Assembly (NCBI GenBank): GCA_030549335.1
Contig: JAUKPH010000026.1
Coordinates: 310,001 to 374,000, forward strand
Direction: 5' to 3'
Length of the DNA stretch: 64,000 nt
From: Pontederia crassipes
Taxonomy: Eukaryota; Streptophyta; Magnoliopsida; Commelinales; Pontederiaceae
Program-made: the position numbers and the translations under genes
Shown here: one piece after another, positions 31,425-41,673 of the stretch
Layout of the letters: every line of letters starts with the position of its first letter
Numbering within the stretch: position 1 is the first letter of the stretch
Notes under the pieces: model-generated
What the model was told of the DNA's origin: nothing
Seen by the model: the letters and a program-made list of their open reading frames with translations, nothing else
The model's database searches: none

Positions 31425-33480
31425 ATGACCTCGCACTAGGCGGTAACATCCGAAAAGGTAGGATGACCTCGCACTAGACGACAACATCCTTCAGTGGAGA
31501 TGACCTCGCACTAGGCAGTAACATCCATAGGGAAGTGCCTCACACAAGTCTATCATAACTTCCCTCCATCATCCATGAGCGTCTCTTTCGATCCGTGGAT
31601 TGATCAAAGTTGTTGGGAGCATAGCTCTAATTCATCAGTAAGTTCATATCATTCAATTTCAATCAAGTCGATGGAAGCTTGTTAGATCAGTGGGTTCATT
31701 TAAAGTCATACTCTTCTTGTCCTCTTATCGGACGCCCAAAACTCGAGCAGTTGTCCACTTTAGGATCATTTAGAAGTCGTCCGAAAAGGAAGTGAACGCC
31801 CGTTTATCAGTGTTCTTCAGTCAGCCAAAAAGAAAGCGGTCGACCATTCTGTGTTCATTCTTTATTCATTTCATGATTATGTTCATTGTATCACTTTAGG
31901 TCAATCAAGATTGTAAGGTGCAAGAGTGGCTCTGAATCATCTTTAATATCAGGTCACTCAATATCAATCAAATGGAATATCAAATCATGAGGGTCAAATT
32001 AAGATCATATTTCTCTTTATCCATAAATCGGATGACCAGAAGACCAGTGGTCGTCCATTTGAGATTCATCACCGGTCGTCCAAAAGAGGATCGGATGTCC
32101 GTTTATAATTATCCACCGGTCGAACGAAAAGGTGCAATCGTCCATTTTGGTTTATCTGTTGGTCGTTTCAAAGTCATACATGAATCAATCGATATCTTGG
32201 TTTTTGGTCGTCTGTCATCACATGAGAACATTCTCGGGCTTTCGATCGAGAGGTTTTCATCGGCCGAAGCTAGAACGATCATCCCTTGGGAACAGTGTCA
32301 TCTTCTTTCTACTTTTGGTTGAGAGTTTCGGTCTGCCAAAACAGAACCGATCGTCCATTGGGAATCATTTTGTAAATAGACACAAATTATCATTGAAATA
32401 TGATATGATCTAAGTATATATATATCAGAGTTCAAAATCATAAAAATTATCCTTCTGATAGTCAGAACTCAGGCCGAGTATGAGTAGAACCCGAGCCGAG
32501 TTCCGACGAAATTTATATTGAAAAAAACCTGAGCAGAACCCAGGCCGAGTGTAGTCTATACCCAGGCCTGGTTGGGACGTGATCGGCTCTAGACAGTCAT
32601 CTCTCCCGATCGTCTTACTCGAAATGAACTCGGGCCAAGTCATCTTGAACTCGGGCCGTGGCGTGCCAATTGCAGAACCTCCGAGTTCGCGGCCATGGCA
32701 GATCCAAGCCGAGTTCGGTGGAACTCAAACTGTGTTGTCCATAAATTGGGCAGGATTTTAGTGCACCCGGGCTAGGTTTTGTCATGCGGAACGAATGCGC
32801 GAAATGCAAAACATTTTCCGCTCATCTTTTCGGTGATTTGCCGGTATCATGCATAAGAGATTATCACTATAACAACACATCACAGTGCTTTACATAACTA
32901 TCTAAGTTATGATCAAATAGATCTAACCAAATCATCACTAAAATCAATCATTCTTAAACATAGAACATTCGGTAATAACATTCAAGCATTTCGGCAACAG
33001 GCATATAGTCCAATCAAGCATAAAATTGATGGCAAATTGGTTCCGAAACTTCGTGGAATCATATCATACGAGTACTATTATTCCTAGTGCGGATTCTACG
33101 TTAATTAGATCTAATGGCATGCATGATTCGTCTAGAAGTTGATCTGTGAGATAGATCCCCAAAAACACACCTTTTTGTCTGTCATGGGTGCGTTGTTTCG
33201 ATGGATCATCTCAGCTCCTTCCCCATTGTATTCCTACGTCATCTGCAACTGAAGAGCTCGCTGGAATGCCTTCTCCTTCTCTTGGCGGAGTAGAAGAAAG
33301 ACAAGAGCACAGACGGATAAGGGAGGAAGAAAATGAAAGTGTAAAACCAAAATGAGAGAGAAGTGCTGGGGGTTTTAAAGGGGATCAACTTGTCCTTTGG
33401 TCTCCTCATCTCGTGAATGGACAAGAGGGGAGAGGAAGGGAGAGAGTCCGAGACTCTCTACTTCCATTTTTTTTGTCGTG
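31425..33480 (-). repeat. Tekay/Del-like LTR fragment (family E), orientation tentative
   Basis: It aligns with 49390-49567 plus 54949-55975 once the element at 49568-54948 is removed: 'ccatagggaagtgcctcacacaag...catgagc', then 'tcatttaaagtcatact', the 'ggtcgtcc' stretch, and 'cgctcatcttttcggtgatttgc'. It contains a short tandem array at its left edge, arrays of GC-rich motifs at 31730-32340 and 32465-32770, and a TATA-like minus-strand 'ctttaaaaccc' near 33375-33385. Orientation is inferred from that box and from minus-strand Gag nearby. No coding sequence recognised. Confidence 0.5.
31427..31530. repeat. ~42-bp tandem repeat, three units
   Basis: 'gatgacctcgcactagg' recurs at about 31426, 31462 and 31499, each followed within ~10 bases by 'gtaacatcc' or 'caacatcc'. 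Similar short arrays occur in Tekay-type LTRs at 40258-40556 and 59195-59460. Confidence 0.7.
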
Positions 33481-33900
33481 CATTACATTATAATACCCAT
33501 AGAAAAAGGATTCGTCATCGAATCTTGTACGAAGTAATGTTCTCTAATAGCTATCCTTTCATCATGTCCTTTCTCTCTCTTTAACCTAGACATCGTGTCA
33601 CAATTGTAACATTCTCTATGACTATAGTGCATCTTTATCTAACACTAGTACCATGTCTCTTAGAAGCGATTAATCCGATAATAAAATTCCTATCATGCCC
33701 AATAAAAGTAAACATTCTATCACTAAATTCAATTTAACATCTATCACTAAGTTAACATCTTTATATGTCCTAGGAGTAGAGTTATGTGTGTAGATAGCAA
33801 TCTCCGGGGTGGCCATTATGCGGTCACCTCCACGTCCGCGCCCACGGCCTCTGCCGCGTCGGGTCGCTGAATGTGTCATGGGAGCCATCTATAAGTCATA
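33481..33900 (-). pseudogene. Chromovirus (Tekay-type) Gag N-terminus
   Basis: The minus strand from ATG at about 33888 encodes 'MAPMTHSATRRGRGRGRGRG'. This R-G repeat directly after the start is typical of Tekay/Del Gag. The frame then loses recognisable content. It lies just inside an LTR end at 34075 and a decayed primer site, as expected for a Gag start. The remainder of Gag and pol is gone. Confidence 0.55.
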
Positions 33901-34074
33901 ACAATTCATTTCAATAAAACAATCATAACTTTAACAATCAAAATACTTCTTACTCTACTTTGCGACGATTGAGTGTGGAGGTAGCTCTCATGGGTGCACA
34001 TGGACCATACATAGGTTTAACTCTATAATTAGGATATCAAGAGAGTCTATCAATAGGCTCAGATATGATAAATG

Positions 34075-34559
34075 TAACGTCCCAAAATTCAATCCCGCCA
34101 CATGGCAAGATCTCCTCTTGGTTGTTACTTTCCTCAATCTTTCTTTGACCCTTCAGTTGACCCAGATGGTCAATAATCATGACACAAGCGGAAGACTTAA
34201 AATTAAATATTACAATAATGGAACATAAGAGAATGTGGAAACTAAAATATATAAACTAACGAGTACATCATATGTGACATATAAAAGGTCCATGTCACAC
34301 TACATGTCCATTCGAGGTCCCAAATACAACTCGATCAATAGAAGAGAAGGCTCCATATAAACTCTATCATAACCATGTGCACACGCCACCAAGATGTAGT
34401 CGCCGCATACACATCAACCAAGCTCGCAATCTAATCATGTACTTGTGGGATCACACATGGGAGCAAGCTCAACCGTTAGCATAAAGCTAAGTGTGAGTTC
34501 GAATAAATCATAGATTAGTTCCATCCGAATAAGCATGCAGTAAACATATAATGAAGTAT
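34075..34559 (-). repeat. Tekay-type LTR 3' end fragment
   Basis: Minus-strand terminus ...GGGACGTTACA at 34075, the usual chromovirus LTR end. A weak tRNA-Met-type primer site lies just inside (minus strand 'tcatatctgagcctat', near 34050-34066). The LTR is cut at 34559 by the end of element H. Confidence 0.55.
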
Positions 34560-35291
34560 TGATAATTGAGTATTATGCATTAATTTTGATGTGATTATCC
34601 ACTTGTTAGAGTTATATTTCTGCTCATTTTAATACATATGTTAAAGATTTTAGAGTCCACACCATTTCTTCACAGGTTTCAGGAACTTCTGAATATCGAC
34701 ACAAAGGCATGAAATCACCATGAAAGGGGAACAATACGGGCAGCCCGGATTTTTTAGCATACAACCGTATTGAAGGTCGCCAGGCCATATCGCATTCGCA
34801 GCACGAAATACGGGCTGACCATATCAGAGAGCAATGGACCATATCAATCAAATGATGGCCGTATTACACTCGTATCAGAAAATACAACCCGCCCATATTG
34901 AAGTAGTGCGCCCGTACTGTCTCCACCCAGACCATATCATTTTGAGGAAAATATAGCCAGACCGTAGCGCTTTCATCGCGGTCGTATCATACATTGTCCG
35001 ACCGTATTAGGCATATTTCTATGGTATTTTGGGCATTTTTTGTAACCTTAATTTGACGGGAGTACGAAAAGGAATTTGGGGGACGAAAATAGGGGACCAA
35101 CCCTTGTTTTTGAGGAGATCAAGATGGGTAGAATGAACATATCATTTTCTCTACATTTTTGTACCTTTCCGAGACTTAATCTCATTCTCTTTTCGTCAAC
35201 TCTTGTGTTTTGATGTAAACAAATGAGCAGAAATATCACTCTAATAAGTTGTTAATCACATTACAATTAATGCATAAATACTCAATTATCA
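34560..35291 (-). repeat. LTR of element H with ~70-bp terminal inverted repeats
   Basis: Both ends start TGATAATTGAGTAT reading inward. The outer ~72 bp of each end are inverted copies (roughly 85-90% identical by eye), ending near 34631 and 35220. The interior (34700-35030) carries many AATACGG/CCGTATT and GATATGG motifs. The right end abuts the polypurine tract and 3' untranslated region of element H, supporting LTR identity, but such long inverted ends are not normal for an LTR. Confidence 0.7.
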
Positions 35292-36600
35292 ACTCCCCCG
35301 GACCTAAGCCTTTGCTTGTCCTCAAGAAAAAATTAGGAACTTAGGGTCAACAAAATCCTGACAACATTATAAGTGACATGATATCTCCCAACCCTTAGAC
35401 TTTGTTACTTGAACATTATTTACACATTAAAAATTTGTTAACCCCTGACTCGGACCCACTGAAGTATGTGCTCTATGGATGCTTATTATGGCTATCCGGC
35501 AAACTAATCATCCACATAACTCACCCTAAGACCTCACACTAACACCTGACTTGCATAAATACCCGAGCTTGATTTAAGCATGTAAAAGACAATTACCTAT
35601 CCTCGGGTTCAACTAACCCTCTTTTCATTTGGCCCCTTTTTGCCACTTCTCTTCTTTTGTAAAATGGGGAACTGAAAATGAAAAGAAGACTTCCATTATG
35701 CACGTTCCTCGCCTTTTCCGAAAATACTCGGCTTGGGTGCTAATGGTGCCATTTTTGGCATACACTTGTCTTCCTCAAGTGAGGGGACAGAGGAGTAATT
35801 ATTTATAGAGAGGAGGAATTGCCAATAGTCTTCCTCACTTTTTTTTAATTAAGTGAGACACTTGGGACTTTTATTAAAAAAATTATAAAAGCATTCCCCA
35901 AATTATTAGAAAAGAGTAGTGCAATCGTGGAACACAAATTTAATACGTACTCTATTATTACTACAATACTAAATATCATAGCTGGGCATCATGTAAGAGG
36001 GCATAGATGTTAAATCATAGGAGTTATGTGCACAATCAATGTACATGTCACTTACTTTGATTATGAGTCAAGGTTGATTATGTTTTTATGTTATTCTTTA
36101 GAAATGTTCAAAATAAATCATGGTTGATAACATGCATTATTCCTCGACAGCATTTGCATTCTTCATAAATGTAAGCAGGGGTTCAACAATGTCATATATA
36201 ATGTTTCCTAATTCATTCTTGATAACATGCATTATTCCTTGACGACATGAGAGAATGCAAACAAATATATATATGTGTAATAAGATACATCACTCATGCA
36301 TATTCAAAACATGGAAACAACATGAATTAAAAGATAAGGGGTTCATACATGACAGTTGGTTTGACCCCACACATGCAAAAGGAAATACTACTTAAAAACA
36401 CTACTAGACTCAGACCAGTGGGCACTCTTAACCAAGCCTTACTTTCAATACATATGACTCCTATTACTCTTGCTAACCTCCTTTTCCCCCAAATCTGAAA
36501 TGGATATTGTCCTCAATGTTTTGTAAAAATAAAACCACAAAATTAGGTTTGAAGAAAAGGTATCTCACAATCTCACTAATCTGGTGGGGTGGATGCTAAC
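35292..36600 (-). other. 3' untranslated region of element H
   Basis: The minus strand ends 'cttgaggacaagcaaagg...ccgggggagttga' next to the LTR. This matches the 'cttgaggacaagcaaaaggctaatcttgggggagt' context at 20740-20777, so a polypurine tract lies at about 35292-35302. The remainder is AT-rich with no recognisable coding sequence. Short duplications such as 'gataacatgcattattcct' occur near 36130 and 36220. Confidence 0.65.
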
Positions 36601-37920
36601 AAATCACCCCGCTCGATGTGCCATGTAATAATCATGTAAACCATGTTGTAGATCTCTTCTTGGCCGACTCCATCCTGTCTAACTGATCTTGGATCTGCCT
36701 CTGGCCTGGGAGAAGTTACTATATATCGGCATGAGTGACGGACTGAGCTTCATGATGAGTATCGAACTGACCTATTTTGAATGTGGCAGTGGGGATGTCA
36801 TGCTGTGGAGCTTCTGTATCATATGATGTAAGGTGATCGCGATGCCATTCTGCATAAGCAGGCCTCAACTGTTCAAGCCCAGCTATTGGAAAAAGTCCAA
36901 TTTGCTCGTTTGGCAATAGTAGTCCTTTCTACGTCTCGTAGTGGGTGAGTGTACTCCTCATCCTTGAAGGTCAAATGATAGAGATCACCCAAATGCTTAA
37001 TCATTTTCTTGTTCAAACAAGTATCCAAATTGATGAGGGTTGCTCTTTGTGCTTCTTCAAGTTCATTCACACTAAATCCAAATGACAATATAATAGGAGT
37101 AATAAGACCACCCATAACAATCTTACTAGTAGAGGAATGTGCTTATTTGAGTAATTGCTTGGCTACAAAGCCATCTACATTGACATTCATCTTCTTGATC
37201 ATTGCCCATAAGAAAACATCTCGCTATCTCGCACCACTCCATCACTATCTCCTCGACCAAATACAATGGATGCTAGGACCCTGAGCAAATATCGAAAAAA
37301 TGAGTTTCGGCATTTTGAGGCCTTGCAAGATGATGAAGTGTCATAATCACGTTGTGTGAGACTATACCAAACTGAGTGTCTCTCAAACTGAGTGCAATAT
37401 TTATATAAATGTATCCCATGCCTCGACAATTGATAAATATCATTCATTTCATCCAGAGTACCCGGATCACATTTGGGGAGTGGAATCTTGACATCCAAAG
37501 AGCTCAAAAATTCCGGAGTCGACATGACATAAGTTTTCCATCTTGTATACATGAAGTATTTCATTTGTAGGGCGTCAATCAGGTCATCCACATCATCTCG
37601 AAGACCCAACTCAATCATAGTTCTTTCGTCCAAATAGAGAGTGTTCACCAATTCTCTTATCTTTAATATAGAATAATGCTTCTCTTGTGCTTCGTCTCTA
37701 AAGATAATACCTTCGGGATGTGTAGGTCGAGGTCGTCAACAATATCCACCACGAGTCCTCAGTGCCATATGAGCAAACGATGATGTTCACATTCCCGTGA
37801 AACAATTTGTCCAACATCTGGTAGGCATCAATGTAATCCAAAAGTCTCTGGCTTGATCTTTGGCTCTGCCCTTCCTCTGAACTATGATCGATTAGATGAT
37901 GTCGCAATCACAATAAGCAG
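36600..37920 (-). pseudogene. Athila ORF in the env position (ATHILA ORF-1-like), frameshifted
   Basis: 37651-37199 encodes 'LYLDERTMIELGLRDDVDDL', 'TPEFLSSLDVKIPLPKCD' and 'FFRYLLRVLASIVFGRGDSD', a pattern I associate with the ATHILA ORF-1 / plant transposon protein domain found between integrase and the 3' LTR. 37115-36873 continues with 'MGGLITPIILSFGFSVNELE'. 36916-36719 follows in another frame. At least two frameshifts and several stops. No signal peptide or membrane segment is clear, so calling it an envelope would be unsupported; position alone suggests the env-like slot. Alternative: a domesticated-type domain of unknown role. Confidence 0.62.
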
Positions 37921-38274
37921 GATGGTGCCGATGATTTTTAGGGTTTGGCGAGTAGTCAAAGAAGTGACGACAGTGGCGATTGAGGGTGGTTGTAGGGTTG
38001 CGACCAGCGAGAGTCAAGCAGTTGTCGTAATGCTGGAAGCGAAGCGGGGCTGGTCGCTGGCATCATGTTTCCAGCATCGAAGTTGGTCATCGGCTCAGAG
38101 TTATCATCGTTCAGGCAGCGAAGCAGGGTCGCCATCTTCATGATGCCAGCAGTGAAGTATGGTCGCCGTATTAGTGGTTCTAGCAGCGAAGCAGGATCGC
38201 TGAAGATGATGACCGGTTGATAGCCACAACGGCGGCGCGGAGCACAGACAGCGGTGACCTAGAAAGATCGGAGA
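37921..38274 (-). pseudogene. Pro/Ser/Ala-rich leader of the env-position ORF
   Basis: GC-rich compared with its surroundings. The minus strand shows imperfect repeats of 'ctgcttcgctgc' (for example near 38115, 38035 and 38185). An open stretch 38141-37956 encodes 'MKMATLLRCLNDDNSEPMTN'. It lies between the J insertion and the ORF-1-like region and is probably its N-terminal extension. Confidence 0.4.
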
Positions 38275-38279
38275 TGGAT

Positions 38280-41201
38280 TGTAATATCCATGATCTAATC
38301 CATATTGGATTCTATATTATATGGCTATAATCAATTGAATATATGTGGTGTAGTATATGTTGTCATGTCACGTAGTGATATAATAAGAATTTATAAAATT
38401 TAATTAAACTACTAAAGTATGATTAATAATCATATTATGATAAATCATATTCTCTTATGGTTAACTATGCATGTGATTTGTTAAGATTGGATTTAAGTCT
38501 AGTGGACCAATCAAATGTCGCCAAGTGGCATATGAAAATATATGTGTGTGAAATAAAAAATAATATATAAATATGTGAATAAATTACATGCATTATATTA
38601 TACTACTTAATATCAATTAGGGATAAAATTAATGATTTTAAATGTATAAATTTTAATTGGATAAAAATTTTAACTCTTGACATGCAAGCTGCTAGCAAGC
38701 TAACAGCTTGTCACCTCATGCTTAGAATATTTTTCCAACCGACCTATTCAGGTGATAAAATTTTGAAAAAATTTGTATGGTCTTATCTAGACAACACAAA
38801 AAATTTCAAACCACGACTCCTTTCATGGACGTTGAAGGAAATTCGAGAAGGAAGATCATTAAAGGTGAAGATTTTAACCCTAGACTGATGGTGTTCTTCC
38901 TAAGATTTTCTTTCATATCAATTCTCCCTTAAAAATTATGAAATTTAACAAGTAGAATACTCTCTGAGTCTAGTTTAGATGAGATTTGGAATCATGTTAA
39001 TAGCAGTTATGAAACGAACGTTATGCGATCAGGATTAAGGTGCTATTACTCTATCCGCCGAAATTGCTACCCAAACTTGTAAATTATGTATTAACTCCAA
39101 TATGTCGTGGAATTATTTGATAATTTAAGTTGTTATCGATATTGATGTTAGGTCTCATTGACAATTAGAATCACTAGAAAATGAGATGTGTAGAAAAAGT
39201 TATAAATATTTTACCAAACCTTACTCAGTCTGTCAGGATGGAGCTTAGGGCAGATTATGCTAGTAATGTTAAATTTATTGTGCTCAGTAAAAATAGATAT
39301 AAATTCAAGCAATTTTATCAGTAAAAATATTATGCTAGGATGTCTAATATTTGGGAAAATTAAAATTACCAGAATAGGGAATGTTTATTATTTTATATAA
39401 ATCATAAAAGTAAGGTTACACAGCCTGTCAGAACATAGAAACAACATAAAAGTTAAGCTGAATGTTGATTTTCATGAGAACAAATCATAATGTAATAGGA
39501 TATGAAACATTTAAAGATTAATTTCTATGTAATATAAAAGTAATGAAAATTGGAATGATATCATATGATTATGTATACCAGAAGATATGGATTTTTGTTT
39601 ACTATGTGTACAATCTGTCATAATATTAGGTCAATCCTTATGTTTAACAGTTAAAAGAGTAAATGTTTAAGGTTCATATGCCATTTTAATTAATTGTGTT
39701 TAATGTGTGATAGGCTTCTGTTCAGAGCATATAAGTGATGTGATTCTTATTATTATTGTATAGGAGTACAAGAGTAAAGTAGTGAAAAAGGAAAGGAAAA
39801 ACCTTTTGGTAGATCTTATAGGTAAGTTGGTTTCTCCTACTCTATGTTTTCACCTCTTTTGAATTTGGTGTGACATTGATTGTTATATGTATTAAATATA
39901 TTTTGGATTGGTTATGAATTGATTTAAAGAAATGCAACTATGAAAAGTATATATGAATGATTGTATGATTGCACATTTGAAAAGCATATGTGATATGATA
40001 TGAATGGATTACGAGAAGTGCAATGTTGTTCCATTTGAAATGATTGATCGAGTGGTGGTACAATTGAAAAGCATATGTGGTATGTTAAGGATTGATTTAA
40101 TAAAATGCAATCCTATTCCGTTTGAATCGATGTTCGACATGATTCATCTTCTGATATTTGAGTTACAAGATATGGTTAATCCTTTAATCTTTGATGTGAA
40201 ATTGTTATATGATGAATCATGCATCTGCATCTTCTTGCATCTGCATATGTGATGGTTGGAGCTAAGTGCTACATTGTTGATCACGATGGGAGCCACCTCT
40301 AGAGTCCAATCCATCATTCTGTTCCCCAATAATGGGATGAGATAGTCTGGAGCTAAGTGCCACATCGTGAGTAGTCGCGATGGGGGCAACCTCTAGAATC
40401 CATATGGGCCACCTCTAGAATCCATAGGGGCCACCTCTAGAGTCCACCTATCGATATATGATTTGTTCCCCGAAAGGGATGAGGTAGAATGGAGCTAAGT
40501 GCTACATCGCTAATCACGATGGGAGCCACCTCTAGAGTCCACCTACCGACCACTTGCTAGTTGGTGATCCGTGCATTCATATGAGAATGTTGCATTTGCA
40601 TATATATGTTTGATATGATTTATATGATATTGACTGCAAGTTGAGTGTGATGTTTCTTATTAGTATGTTATATACGTAATTATCAAATATATGAAAATGC
40701 CTATTTTGCTATTATGATTATTGCATGCTTTTCTATGTCACTAGGAATTGATTAGTTGGTAACACATAGGCTATGAGTTATCAACTTACTGAGCTATTTA
40801 TGCTCATAATGTTATTTCTAATATTTTTCAGATCAGTATAGCTTCTTGGATTGAGCGAGCTCATAATCTTAGCAGGGATAACTCTTTCGATGTAAAGGTA
40901 TTGAGGGGAGTTGTTATTCTCGTGTCCTTTTGTTAGGATGTCGAGAGAGTTGGTAGAGTTTATTATTAAGTTGTAACGAAAAGAAATTCATTTTGTAAAA
41001 TGTACAACTTAAGGAATATCAGTTTGCTCTGAAATGATCACATATTGTGTAATTTATTTAAGGATATATATTTTTACCCTTATGTTGTAAAAGGAAGAGT
41101 AAATTACATCACGTTTCTGCATTTCTTCATAACTTTATTTGATCGTCCGTAATGAGTCGCGAACTCTAGTTTGACTCACGGGTTAAATTGGAGTCGTGAT
41201 A
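38280..41201 (+). repeat. 5' LTR of element J (2.9 kb)
   Basis: Starts TGTAATATCC and ends ...GAGTCGTGATA (terminal CA mutated to TA), directly before the primer site. Its middle (38930-39840) aligns with 56655-57215. Its end (40740-41201) is repeated at 46885-47345. It contains a tandem array at 40258-40556. No coding sequence. Confidence 0.85.
40258..40556 (+). repeat. ~93-140-bp tandem array inside the J LTR
   Basis: Three units start 'ggagctaagtgc-acat' at about 40258, 40351 and 40491. Each carries 'gatggg-gccacctctaga-tcc'. The middle unit has two extra 'ccacctctaga' copies. Arrays in this LTR position are common in Tekay-type elements. Confidence 0.8.
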
Positions 41202-41205
41202 GTTA

Positions 41206-41217
41206 TGGTATCAGAGC
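41206..41217 (+). other. tRNA-Met-type primer-binding site (element J)
   Basis: TGGTATCAGAGC, the standard initiator-Met primer complement, lies 5 bases after the LTR end at 41201. Confidence 0.9.
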
Positions 41218-41673
41218 AATAGGTCCTTCCCTTGGTCAAAGTTTGCATAGCTATGTCTAGGATGACATGGTCATGCTTATATTGGGTTATCGGTGTTTAG
41301 CTTGGGTTGTAGCAATTTGGAGATTTTAATATGAGTTTTTATAAGGGCTAATGTATGACGTTTTGAAATGTAATTGTGATATTTTCTTTTGATTAAATTG
41401 TAACTCCATTCATCGCAACCCCTTTACCTTGATTTGTATATGTGAATTTGGCGTACTATTTGAAAAAAATGAGAACTATCGTGTATCACATATGGTATGA
41501 TTATTTGGTACTTGTGTGGATTTGACATGATTTTGTATGTGGATGAATTGTGTGGCATGTACATTTAAATTGACATAGGAAGATAGGTACCTTCTCATTT
41601 TCAAATCAATCATCACTTGTGTTTTATAGGACTTAGGAAATTAACTTCATGTTCTCCAATCTATGATAGTATG
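41218..41673 (+). other. Internal leader of element J, no gene seen
   Basis: Between primer site and the nested solo LTR. AT-rich, no reading frame of note. Confidence 0.6.

Noticed and set aside
36600..37920. Calling this ORF an envelope glycoprotein gene
   Set aside because: No signal peptide, membrane anchor or cleavage site is visible. Only its position supports an env-like role.
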